DNA from: Bacteroidota bacterium
GTDB taxonomy: Bacteria > Bacteroidota > Bacteroidia > Bacteroidales > VadinHA17
Assembly (NCBI GenBank): GCA_015222065.1
Contig: JADFUQ010000316.1
Coordinates: 1-11,661, forward strand
DNA length: 11,661 nucleotides
Direction of reading: 5' to 3'
Both the position numbers and the translations under genes were made by a program. The notes beneath the pieces were generated by a model. That model was given only the letters and a program-made list of their open reading frames with translations, was not told where the DNA came from and searched no databases. Positions 1 to 5,763 of this stretch are shown piece by piece (the first letter of the stretch is position 1; every line of letters begins with the position of its first letter).

Positions 1-462
1 GGCAGGATTATTACAATTTCATCAAAAGGATTATTAGCTAAACCGTCTCTCAAAATCAATTTTAATGACCCGGAATTACTTAGTAAAAAATTTGGCATTG
101 TGACAGCATACTATCAGTCCAAGCTCGCACAAATAATGTACACCTTATGGCTGTCAAAAGAGCTGAAAGACACTAATATTACCGCTAACTCAATAAGAGT
201 TCCGGCGGTTAGGGTTGACGTTTCAAAATATCCGAACCTCTCAGGATTTTTAAAAAAGATATATAAATTCAAAAGTCGATTTTCTCTGCCGCCAGGCAAA
301 ATGGCTGAAACTTATGAATACCTTTCTACTTCAGACGAGTTAAAAGATAAATCCGGTGAATATTTCAACGAAAAGAATGAAACAGTAAAATTTAGCAATT
401 ATCAGAAAAATTGGATTGAGATTGAAAAACTTATGGAATTAACCTTGAAGTATCTAAAATAA
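1..462 (+). CDS. Short-chain dehydrogenase/reductase, C-terminal part (5' end outside window)
   Basis: The frame is open from the first base, so the gene starts upstream; 153 residues are visible. The segment RIITISSKG (residues 2-10) matches the strand that carries the catalytic serine in classical SDR enzymes. Y37-x3-K41 (YYQSK) is the SDR catalytic Tyr/Lys pair. The stretch ITANSIRVPAVRVDVSK about 25 residues later matches the region after the fifth helix that normally reads 'vNalhPG'. The family-typical PG is VP here. The NAD(P)-binding Rossmann motif would lie outside the window. These enzymes catalyse NAD(P)H-dependent oxidation or reduction of alcohols and ketones in the cytoplasm. The sequence resembles the retinol-dehydrogenase/protochlorophyllide-reductase-like branch, but the substrate cannot be read from it. 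It precedes other redox genes on the same strand. The internal ATG at position 100 is not the true start, because the catalytic strand lies before it. Confidence 0.85.
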   Translation, partial: GRIITISSKGLLAKPSLKINFNDPELLSKKFGIVTAYYQSKLAQIMYTLWLSKELKDTNITANSIRVPAVRVDVSKYPNLSGFLKKIYKFKSRFSLPPGKMAETYEYLSTSDELKDKSGEYFNEKNETVKFSNYQKNWIEIEKLMELTLKYLK

Positions 463-496
463 CGCCACACAACATGCTTCACCAACTGAGGAAGCT

Positions 497-925
497 ATGC
501 TATTAAAAGTCCCGGAAGAAAAGATTGTCTACTCAAAAGAACCTGAAAATTCGATGGAGTACACAAAAAAGCTTGATGCTGAATATTCGAAATACACAAA
601 ATTATATGATGCTGCGGTAAAGCTGCTTCCTGTCTGGAAGACCTGGATAAAAACAGTTATCCCACACATTAAAGCTAAAAAAACCTTGAGCACGGATCTG
701 TTTCTTCGCTGCGGCTGTAAAACAAACTGGTTATGCGAAGCATTATACGATATTATACAAGACACCTTGATTTCACCGGTAGCAATTGGATATATGTATG
801 CCGGAAGGTATTTTTTTACTAAGTCATTTATTACATCTTCAGACTGTGACAAATGTCGTATATGCGAGAAAACTTGTCCGGTAAATGCTATTAAGCAAGT
901 CGATGGTCGTATGTTTTGGACATAA
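497..925 (+). pseudogene. Chimeric remnant: methyltransferase N-terminus joined to truncated 4Fe-4S ferredoxin module
   Basis: This 142-residue ORF appears to be built from two unrelated pieces. Residues 1 to about 60 (SKEPENSMEYTKKLDAEYSK, then LYDAAVKLLPVWKTWIKTVI) look like the helical lead-in of class I SAM methyltransferases. The expected glycine-rich SAM motif after 'KAKKTL' is absent. Residues from about 65 onward resemble the C-terminal iron-sulfur part of EFR1-type ferredoxin proteins. They include GRYFFTKSFI, then a CDKCRICEKTCP cluster motif (CxxCxxCxxxCP), then AIKQVDGRMFWT. The ORF stops where such proteins continue into a second CxxC cluster, and I do not see that cluster in any frame of the next 70 bases. 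A GAGGAAG stretch just before the ATG could be a ribosome binding site. One [4Fe-4S] cluster might still form, but no complete enzyme is present. I favour a deletion-derived gene fossil over a functional protein. The domain calls are from memory of the families, not from a search. Confidence 0.6.
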
Positions 926-993
926 TAAGTCACCAAGAGGGACATTATGTTTTGAGATTAGAATACGTTCTGGAAATTTAAAAGAGTGAAAAA

Positions 994-1386
994 ATGAAAA
1001 AAATAATAAGTGCACAATTAGCTGGAACAATACTTCTGGTTTTTATGTTTTTATTGACAATCTTCCATCTTCTCATAATTTTTAAGGTTATTCCGGCAGA
1101 TATAGTATGGGGAGGACAAATAAAAGATACATCAACAAATGTGCTTTATATGGAATTATTAGCATTGGTTGTTACACTTTTTTTTATAATAATTATAGCT
1201 ACAAAAATTAGTAAATCAGCTAAATATAGAAAACTGGTTAATATTGGAGTATGGGTCATTTTTATTTATCTCATTTTAAATACTTTTGCAAATCTTGCTG
1301 CCGAGCATATTATTGAGAAAACAGTAATTGCTCCAATTACACTGATAATGTCCTTTTTCGCACTCAGATTGGCAATTGAAAAATAA
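994..1386 (+). CDS. Hypothetical four-helix integral membrane protein
   Basis: The 130-residue protein is dominated by four hydrophobic segments at roughly residues 8-32, 49-71, 82-101 and 108-127, separated by short charged loops. The first loop contains IPADIVWGGQIKDTS, a sequence I associate with a conserved but uncharacterised family of small membrane proteins in Bacteroidota and Firmicutes. There are no catalytic motifs, no signal peptide beyond the first helix, and no transporter signature. The start is the first ATG after an AAAGAGTGAAAA stretch that may serve as a weak ribosome binding site. The stop codon overlaps an ATG (TAATG at 1384-1388), but that second ATG opens only a 15-codon frame. 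The protein sits between the ferredoxin remnant and the monooxygenase-like gene. I do not assign a function. Confidence 0.75.
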   Translation: MKKIISAQLAGTILLVFMFLLTIFHLLIIFKVIPADIVWGGQIKDTSTNVLYMELLALVVTLFFIIIIATKISKSAKYRKLVNIGVWVIFIYLILNTFANLAAEHIIEKTVIAPITLIMSFFALRLAIEK

Positions 1387-1413
1387 TGGATACTAATAAT
1401 AAACCCTACAAAG

Positions 1414-1893
1414 ATGGCAACCAAATTTCGTAAAAGTCCGCCTGTCTGTTTAGGGATATCACTGGTAAGGCTGCTGCTGAGAAGATTGAGATACTCAAAA
1501 CAATATCTTGGGAATACTGTTAAAATGGAAGATGGCCGGGAGTTTACTATTTTCAGGCATATAACTGCTTATCCACTTATCGAAAGCGAAGCAGCTACTG
1601 TTTTTATTGTCAGCTTCAAATTTGCACGCTTATCGCATAAAGCAAATAAAATTGTTTCATTAATCCCTATGCTGTTAATCACAGGATTCCCGGGTTTTGA
1701 TACAAAAATGTATGTTGTAAATAATGAAACCGGTTATTGGCAGGGTATGTATCAGTGGAAATCAAAGCAGGCATTGGAAGAATACAAAAAATCTTTTGTT
1801 TTTAAAATGATGAATAAGCGGGCGATAAAAAGAACTGTGAGATATATAGAATTTAACAATCAACAATTAATTGATTATATCGATTACAAATAA
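1414..1893 (+). CDS. Monooxygenase-like protein, predicted dimeric alpha/beta barrel fold
   Basis: The 159-residue protein contains a block that I recognise from small monooxygenase-like proteins of the dimeric alpha/beta barrel superfamily (YdhR / antibiotic-biosynthesis monooxygenase type). The block reads KMEDGREFTIFRHI, then ATVFIVSFKFARLSHKAN, then LLITGFPGFDTKMYVVN, then GYWQGMYQWKSKQALEEY, and ends in FVFKMMNKRAIKRTVRYIEF. The pattern of a beta strand with aromatic and tryptophan-rich 'GxYxW' followed by an amphipathic helix fits that fold. No cofactor motif is visible, as expected for cofactor-independent members. The first 30 residues are basic and poorly conserved, so the exact start is uncertain; the ATG at 1414 is the only reasonable upstream start. 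A decayed second copy of its C-terminal third lies at 2917-3098. The gene sits directly upstream of the ferredoxin-nitroreductase, 54 bases away, and is probably co-transcribed with it. Substrate unknown. Confidence 0.65.
   Translation: MATKFRKSPPVCLGISLVRLLLRRLRYSKQYLGNTVKMEDGREFTIFRHITAYPLIESEAATVFIVSFKFARLSHKANKIVSLIPMLLITGFPGFDTKMYVVNNETGYWQGMYQWKSKQALEEYKKSFVFKMMNKRAIKRTVRYIEFNNQQLIDYIDYK
1756..1804 (+). repeat. 49-bp exact direct repeat, partner at 2953-3001
   Basis: Positions 1756-1804 and 2953-3001 are identical base for base in my alignment, starting at TGGAAATCAAAGC and ending in TTTTGTTTTTA. The match is the core of a longer, weaker similarity between the end of the monooxygenase-like gene and the fossil copy at 2917-3098. 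Identity includes third codon positions, while both flanks have diverged clearly. Confidence 0.95.
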
Positions 1894-1947
1894 AAATATG
1901 CGAATAAACATTGTTGAAAAATTTGTTGAAAATAATAAGGATTAATT

Positions 1948-2838
1948 ATGAAAGTTAGAATCAACCAGGAATTATGTAACGCTTGTGGTATTTGCGGTCA
2001 TGTTTGCCCACGTCATATCCCTGAGACAATCAACCAGGAGAATAAAAAAATAACCATGATTTCTTCTGAACGTATTGCCCTTTGCATGGAATGTGGTCAT
2101 TGTGTTGCTGTCTGCCCCAAACATGCCATAAAGGTGGAAAGTTTGAACGAAGAGAAGTTCATCTCGGTCAAAGAACTTAATATTGATGACAATCAACTTC
2201 TTTCACTTTTGAAGCAACGTCGTTCCATCAGAAGGTATAAAGACAAACCGGTTCCTCGCGAAATTATTAATCGGATTATTGATGCTGCACACAGTTCTCC
2301 GACTGGCACGGGTCAAAGAACTACAGGGATTATTATCATCGACAATCCGAAAACACTTGCATCATTTTCCGAGCATGCTTACCAGGTATATGAAATGCTG
2401 GAAAAACTGTTAAATAATCCTATTGGCAAATTAATTATTAAACGCAAGAAAGGCAAAAAGACATTTCGAATGTTGCAGGATTTTGTAATGCCTGGAATGC
2501 ACTGGTATACCCGTTGGTACAAGGAAGGGAAGAGCAATGAAATCCTGAGGGATTGCCCTGCGCTGATACTCTTTCATAGCCCCATTTATGAACCACAGGG
2601 CGAGTATAATTGTGCCATTACGGCCTTTCACGCCATTATGATGGCACAGGTATTAGGAATAGGGACATGTTTTAACGATTTAATTCCACCGGCGTGTAAT
2701 AAAAGTCCAAAGATAAGGGAACAGCTTAACCTACCTGCTGACCGGGAGGTCTATGCCAGTATTACCATGGGCTATTCGAAATATCAGTTCAAACGAATAC
2801 CCCCAAGGGAATTAGCCGAAGTTCGTTATCTTAAATAG
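1948..2838 (+). CDS. Nitroreductase family protein with N-terminal 2x[4Fe-4S] ferredoxin domain
   Basis: The 296-residue protein has two domains. Residues 9-62 form a bacterial two-cluster ferredoxin: CNACGICGHVCP at about residues 10-21 and CMECGHCVAVCP at about 47-58, with each cluster's last cysteine followed by proline. Residues from about 85 form an FMN-dependent nitroreductase domain. RRSIRRYKDKPV is the classic FMN phosphate-binding start, SSPTGTGQRT is a second FMN contact region, and the C-terminal part has AQVLGIGTCFNDL and ITMGYSK as expected. The ferredoxin domain would pass electrons to the flavin, which reduces an unknown substrate in the cytoplasm, in contrast to the NAD(P)H-dependent stand-alone enzymes. 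Fused ferredoxin-nitroreductases are typical of anaerobes. The ATG at 1948 follows AAGGATTAATT and gives the full first cysteine motif. Spacing to the upstream gene is 54 bases. Domain assignment is secure; the substrate is unknown. Confidence 0.93.
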   Translation: MKVRINQELCNACGICGHVCPRHIPETINQENKKITMISSERIALCMECGHCVAVCPKHAIKVESLNEEKFISVKELNIDDNQLLSLLKQRRSIRRYKDKPVPREIINRIIDAAHSSPTGTGQRTTGIIIIDNPKTLASFSEHAYQVYEMLEKLLNNPIGKLIIKRKKGKKTFRMLQDFVMPGMHWYTRWYKEGKSNEILRDCPALILFHSPIYEPQGEYNCAITAFHAIMMAQVLGIGTCFNDLIPPACNKSPKIREQLNLPADREVYASITMGYSKYQFKRIPPRELAEVRYLK

Positions 2839-2857
2839 AAGTACGTTTCAGATTATT

Positions 2858-2888
2858 TGACCTCGCTTGTTGTATTAGATTGAGGTCA
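2858..2888. repeat. Inverted repeat after the nitroreductase gene, possible transcript-end hairpin
   Basis: TGACCTC at 2858-2864 is the exact reverse complement of GAGGTCA at 2882-2888, with a 17-base loop. It begins 20 bases after the nitroreductase stop codon. No T-run follows, so it is not a classical intrinsic terminator, though it could still stabilise the 3' end of the transcript. Confidence 0.45.
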
Positions 2889-2916
2889 GGATTTAATAAA
2901 GAAGATGTAACCAGAA

Positions 2917-3098
2917 AACAATGAAACCGCATATTGGCATGGTATGTATCAATGGAAATCAAAGCAGGCATTGGAAGAATACAAAAAATCTTTTGTTTTT
3001 AGAATAATGAACAAATGAGCCATAAAAGCACTGTGAGTTCAATTGAAATTGATAATCAACACTTAAATAATTATATTGAAAAAAAATTGAAAAAATGA
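2917..3098 (+). pseudogene. Decayed second copy of the monooxygenase-like gene (C-terminal third)
   Basis: Reading from 2917 gives NNETAYWHGMYQWKSKQAL and continues to FVFRIMNK. This closely matches the C-terminal part of the gene at 1414-1893 (NNETGYWQGMYQWKSKQAL...FVFKMMNK). A TGA at 3016-3018 stands where the intact copy has an arginine codon (CGG), consistent with a CGA-to-TGA change. A few bases later the copy lacks one base relative to the intact gene (AAAAG against AAAAAG), which shifts the frame. After correction the reading continues as EIDNQHLNNYIEKKLKK and stops at TGA 3096-3098. About 100 N-terminal codons are missing. The ancestral stop overlaps the ATG of the methyltransferase at 3095 as ATGA, a typical translational-coupling junction. 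The lost gene was therefore probably co-translated with the methyltransferase. No product is expected now. Confidence 0.85.
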
Positions 3099-3904
3099 AA
3101 TATTCTGAAACCCTAAAAGAATTATTTGCAGGTATTACCCTGAATGCAGAAGACTTACTTTTATTGGAAGCTTTTCAGATAAAATATCTGCCTGCCCGTG
3201 TTCCAAAAAAGGAGTTTTCTGCATTGCTTCGTGCAAATCCGGTTATTCACCGATACCTGATTTCAAAATACACTCCGATTGAAGATTTCATCAGTACAAT
3301 TTTAAAGGAAAACAAACCAATAAATAATAAAAGCACTATTGAAAAATATTGCCAGGAGCTGTTATGGGAAATCGCTGATCTTATTGTTTATAATAAATAT
3401 CCTGAGATATATGATGCTAAAGTGGAATTTGCATGGGATTTTAGAGAGATAACTTCAGTAATATCACTTGAAGGAAAAGTTGTTATTGATGCCGGAGCAG
3501 GTACAGGCAAGCTTGCTTTCCAGGCAGCTCAAATTGCTGTTACCGTATTTGCCATTGAGCCTGTAACCAGTCTTCGTCGTTTTATAAGGGATAAGGCAAA
3601 TAAAGAAAATGTTAAAAACCTTTATGCAATGGATGGTTTTCTTGATTCAATTCCCCTTCCGGATAATTCGGCAGATGTATTAATGACCTCAAACGCTATT
3701 GGTTGGAATCTGGAAGATGAACTTAAGGAAATAGAACGGGTACTCAAACCAAATGCTTGTGCAATTCATCTATTAAGAAATTCTGATCCTAAAGCTGAGA
3801 ACCCACTTCATAATATTCTTATTTCTCCGGATTGGAAATATACATGTACTCAATACAATGATAATAATGGATTGAAAATTAAGTATTATAAAATAAGGAC
3901 ATAG
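3095..3904 (+). CDS. Class I SAM-dependent methyltransferase
   Basis: The 269-residue protein has a helical N-terminal domain (about residues 1-125) and a Rossmann-type methyltransferase domain. VVIDAGAGTGKLAF at about 129-142 is motif I, which binds SAM. VFAIEPV about 10 residues later carries the acidic residue (Glu) that contacts the SAM ribose. MDGFLDSIPLPDNSADVL is the following acidic loop plus strand 4, and EIERVLKP is the helix that precedes strand 5 in small-molecule methyltransferases of the UbiE/Methyltransf_11 type. The C-terminus is short. The N-terminal domain has no motif I recognise and probably sets the acceptor. The start ATG overlaps the ancestral stop of the fossil gene (ATGA), which supports this start and suggests former coupling. 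Acceptor unknown. A fragment of another methyltransferase-like N-terminus, not obviously similar to this one, lies at 497-925. Confidence 0.85.
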   Translation: MKYSETLKELFAGITLNAEDLLLLEAFQIKYLPARVPKKEFSALLRANPVIHRYLISKYTPIEDFISTILKENKPINNKSTIEKYCQELLWEIADLIVYNKYPEIYDAKVEFAWDFREITSVISLEGKVVIDAGAGTGKLAFQAAQIAVTVFAIEPVTSLRRFIRDKANKENVKNLYAMDGFLDSIPLPDNSADVLMTSNAIGWNLEDELKEIERVLKPNACAIHLLRNSDPKAENPLHNILISPDWKYTCTQYNDNNGLKIKYYKIRT

Positions 3905-3947
3905 CTATGCTATTTAATTGTTTGTAAACCTCAAAACATTGAACTTA

Positions 3948-3967
3948 GCCCCGATGGCTATCGGGGC
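3948..3967. repeat. GC-rich perfect palindromic hairpin
   Basis: GCCCCGAT at 3948-3955 pairs perfectly with ATCGGGGC at 3960-3967 across the 4-base loop GGCT. The stem has six G-C pairs and stands out in an AT-rich spacer, 44 bases after the methyltransferase stop. There is no T-run on the 3' side, so a rho-independent terminator is not clear-cut. The compact, near-symmetric form resembles dispersed palindromes I associate with Bacteroidota genomes. It could act as a transcript-end stabiliser or be a copy of a genome-wide repeat. Confidence 0.7.
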
Positions 3968-3982
3968 GATCTCATGAACTTG

Positions 3983-4034
3983 CCCTGTGAAATACTGCTA
4001 CGCAGTAAAGTCTTCGACTTTATATCACAGAGGG
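3983..4034. repeat. Structured repeat, copy 1: outer stem enclosing two 3-nt-loop hairpins
   Basis: The outer arms are CCCTGTGA at 3983-3990 and TCACAG-A-GGG at 4025-4034, paired with one bulged A. Inside are two further hairpins. TACTGC at 3993-3998 pairs with GCAGTA at 4002-4007 (loop TAC). TAAAGTC at 4006-4012 pairs with GACTTTA at 4016-4022 (loop TTC), sharing a base or two at the border with the first. The whole folds as a three-way junction. A second element with the same outer arm, CCCTGTGAAATA, lies at 11416-11460. No protein gene of the four-helix-bundle type follows copy 1. The sequence right after it (GGGGTGAATAAATTCC) resembles the flank of copy 2 in inverse orientation. This suggests a dispersed non-coding element or a mobile-element scar. 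Confidence 0.75.
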
Positions 4035-4070
4035 GTGAATAAATTCCATACATCAAATTAACAACAGCAT

Positions 4071-4610
4071 ATGGAACCAAAATTAATTACAAAAGAAGAA
4101 AAGAAGGTAATAGGAATAGTATTGCATACATCTTTTACGAACGAAAGGAATAAACAAGAAATTCCACCTTTTTTTCACAAAGTACTGGAAGAAAAAAAAT
4201 TAGAAAAAGTCCTAAACCGAATTAATGAGAACCAACTTTGTGTTTTTAAGAGGACGAGAAATTGTCCGGATTTCGATTATGTTATGGGTGTAAAAGTGAG
4301 TAATACAGACAATATTCCTAAAGGAATGGAAAGTGTAATTCTCCCCAAAAGCAATTATGCATCTTTAACTATTGTGAAAAGAGGGCCCGAAGATGTTGGA
4401 AAAGCATTTGGACATATCTACGAAAAGTGGATTCCAAAATCTATTTATATCCCTACTGGTGCTCCGGGATTTATTTATTATGATAATCGATTTTTTTCGG
4501 TATTCAATAAAGAAGGTTATAAAGGGAATCCTATAGCAACAGTTAATGTTCCAATAAAACCTTTTTTCATAAAAAGAATTTTAAAATTATTTAGCTTGGT
4601 TTATTCATAA
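4071..4610 (+). CDS. Stand-alone GyrI-like / AraC-type effector-binding domain protein
   Basis: The 179-residue protein reads as one effector-binding domain of the GyrI-like/SOUL superfamily without a DNA-binding domain. The cues are the N-terminal strand KVIGIVLHTSF, then IPPFFHKVLEE, then FDYVMGVKVSNTDNIPKGME, then VILPKSNYASLTIVKRGPED. Further cues are AFGHIYEKWIPKS and the C-terminal IATVNVPIKP, which matches the usual terminal strand ending in 'iPi.p'. In regulators such as BmrR and Rob this fold binds small hydrophobic or cationic compounds. Stand-alone versions include GyrI/SbmC and the integron-encoded Cass2. A conserved glutamate lies in the ligand pocket of many members; E115 (RGPED) or E126 (YEKW) could serve here, but I cannot choose. 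The last 20 residues are basic and hydrophobic (IKRILKLFSLVYS). No partner regulator is adjacent. The function may be ligand sequestration. Confidence 0.72.
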   Translation: MEPKLITKEEKKVIGIVLHTSFTNERNKQEIPPFFHKVLEEKKLEKVLNRINENQLCVFKRTRNCPDFDYVMGVKVSNTDNIPKGMESVILPKSNYASLTIVKRGPEDVGKAFGHIYEKWIPKSIYIPTGAPGFIYYDNRFFSVFNKEGYKGNPIATVNVPIKPFFIKRILKLFSLVYS

Positions 4611-4633
4611 TTTCTATCTCTGCCAAATCATAA

Positions 4634-4846
4634 AAATATCCGGAGTTTAGCAAGGATATAATTTTAAATGATGGAGAAATGATAATTAAACAAGGGACTT
4701 ACAAAAACAAGGGATATAAAGAATATTCAAAAAAAATAAAGGCCGATTATATTACATTGGCCATCAGGGAAAACCGAAAAAATCCTGAGAGCCAAATCAT
4801 CACAATTCCTAACCCCACAAGTCCATTTAACTTTAGTATTAATTGA
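4634..4846 (+). pseudogene. Unassigned short coding remnant
   Basis: The frame is open from 4634 to the TGA at 4844-4846 with protein-like composition. It reads KYPEFSKDIILNDGEMIIKQ, then GTYKNKGYKEYSKKIKADYI, then TLAIRENRKNPESQIITIPN, ending PTSPFNFSIN. The only ATG (4679) would give 55 residues and has no obvious ribosome binding site. The upstream TAA at 4631 cuts the frame before any start. The alternating polar/hydrophobic pattern looks like beta strands from the C-terminal end of a larger secreted or outer-membrane protein. I do not recognise the family. It may be a truncated gene or a small intact orphan; I lean to a remnant. Confidence 0.4.
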
Positions 4847-4862
4847 AAAAGACGTATATTTG
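4832..4862 (+). promoter_or_regulatory. Candidate Bacteroidota-type promoter for the mntA-hepT pair
   Basis: TATATTTG at 4855-4862 matches the Bacteroidota -7 consensus TAnnTTTG exactly. TTTA at 4832-4835, 19 bases upstream, matches three of four positions of the -33 element TTTG. The -7 box ends only five bases before the antitoxin ATG at 4868. Transcription would then begin at or next to the start codon, giving a leaderless or nearly leaderless mRNA. Confidence 0.45.
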
Positions 4863-4867
4863 AGAAT

Positions 4868-5185
4868 ATGAATAAAACGGTTAAAAATAAAGACCAAATA
4901 TTAAAAATGATACTGAATAATAAGAATATTATTAGAGACTTTGGGGTTTCTAAAATTGGATTATTTGGTTCATTTGTACGTAATGAGCAAAATGAAGAAT
5001 CGGATATTGATTTGATAGTTCAATTTGAACAAGGGAAAAAAAGCTATATCAAGTTTATAAATCTATCTGACTATCTGGAAAAGTTGTTCAATAAAAAAGT
5101 TGACCTTTTAACAGAAAAAGGAATAAGTCCATATATGAAATCCAGAATTGAAAAGGAAGCAGTTTATGTCTCGTTCAGTAGTTGA
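4868..5185 (+). CDS. mntA: MntA-type minimal nucleotidyltransferase antitoxin
   Basis: The 105-residue protein is a minimal nucleotidyltransferase. G34-S35-x10-D46-x-D48 (GSFVRNEQNEESDID) is the exact GSX10DXD signature of MntA-type proteins, with a likely third metal ligand at D79 in KKVDLL. The upstream segment FGVSKIGLFGSF forms the first strand and the nucleotide-binding turn. In the characterised MntA/HepT systems the antitoxin transfers AMP from ATP to a tyrosine of the HepT toxin and so blocks it. All residues needed for that reaction are present, so the antitoxin is probably active. The downstream hepT start codon lies inside this gene (overlap 5166-5185), giving translational coupling. 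A candidate promoter ends five bases before the ATG. Length is normal for the family. Confidence 0.9.
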   Translation: MNKTVKNKDQILKMILNNKNIIRDFGVSKIGLFGSFVRNEQNEESDIDLIVQFEQGKKSYIKFINLSDYLEKLFNKKVDLLTEKGISPYMKSRIEKEAVYVSFSS

Positions 5186-5519
5186 ATTTCTTGAACATAT
5201 AAAAGATGAGTTAGATTATCTTGTACAAAAATCAAAGGGACTTGATTTTAACTCATTTTATGCTGATGAAACATTAAAAAGAGCATTTTCAAGAAGTCTT
5301 GAGATTGTTGGAGAAGCCGTGAAAAATGTACCGGAAGAAATTAGATTTGAATATCCGGAAGTAGAATGGAAAGCTATGGCTGGCATGAGAGACAGGTTAA
5401 TCCATCATTATTTCGGAGTTGATTATGAATTGGTTTGGGATATTATTGAAAACGAACTTGAAAAATTAAGCTTTCAAATTAATAGAATTGTTGAAATCGA
5501 AAAGAATAAATTAGGATAA
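5166..5519 (+). CDS. hepT: HepT-type RNase toxin (HEPN domain)
   Basis: The protein is 117 residues from the ATG at 5166. A TTG at 5148 in the same frame would add six residues, but the ATG follows AAAGGAAG at good spacing and gives the family-typical beginning. It is all-helical. RSLEIVGEAVKNVPEE at about 43-58 is the conserved second-helix region. R75-x4-H80-x-Y82 (RDRLIHHY) is the HEPN catalytic motif RX4HXY, where Arg and His act in RNA cleavage and Tyr is the residue that MntA-type partners AMPylate. In the known systems HepT is a dimeric ribonuclease that is lethal when free. It is fully intact here. It overlaps the antitoxin by 20 bases. The pair probably serves plasmid or island maintenance, or defence by growth arrest. 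Confidence 0.9.
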   Translation: MSRSVVEFLEHIKDELDYLVQKSKGLDFNSFYADETLKRAFSRSLEIVGEAVKNVPEEIRFEYPEVEWKAMAGMRDRLIHHYFGVDYELVWDIIENELEKLSFQINRIVEIEKNKLG

Positions 5520-5561
5520 AGCAACTACCCATAATACTTAGATACCAAATAACAGTGAGTG

Positions 5562-5590
5562 CAAGGTACTTCACTGCATTTGTACCCTTG
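5562..5590. repeat. Inverted repeat downstream of hepT
   Basis: CAAGGTAC at 5562-5569 pairs with GTACCCTTG at 5582-5590 with one bulged C and a 12-base loop. It lies about 40 bases after the hepT stop. No T-run follows directly, though the spacer is T-rich from about 5705 to 5750. It may end the mntA-hepT transcript. The rest of the 244-base spacer (5520-5763) shows no gene in any frame that I would support. Confidence 0.4.
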
Positions 5591-5763
5591 TTGAACAAAA
5601 CCGGGCCAATTATAATAACCTGCCTAACAGATAATTAACTCCTGTGTAGATTTAATAGTGTTGGGTTTACTTACCGGGGAATCTCCAACTCCTGTAATAT
5701 TATAATCCTTTTCTTTCCTGTTTTTTTCATTTACTTTTTTTTAACTTTCAATAAAAATGAAAT

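Noticed and set aside
1386..1433. TAATG overlap after the membrane protein gene that could start a coupled gene.
   Set aside because: The frame stops after 15 codons (MDTNNKPYKDGNQIS) and shows no similarity to the start of the following gene family.
1898..1945. A 15-codon frame (MRINIVEKFVENNKD) and a small TTGTTGAAAA-type direct repeat before the nitroreductase gene.
   Set aside because: Too short to support as a gene. The repeat is low-complexity AT-rich sequence.
5622..5666. Integron attC-like pair: GCCTAAC (5622-5628) and GTTGGGT (5660-5666) match the RYYYAAC and GTTRRRY core-site patterns in the right order.
   Set aside because: The element is only 45 bases, shorter than usual attC sites. 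The inner L boxes and extrahelical bases are not recognisable, pairing needs wobble pairs, and no integrase is in the window. Degenerate 7-mers like these occur by chance.
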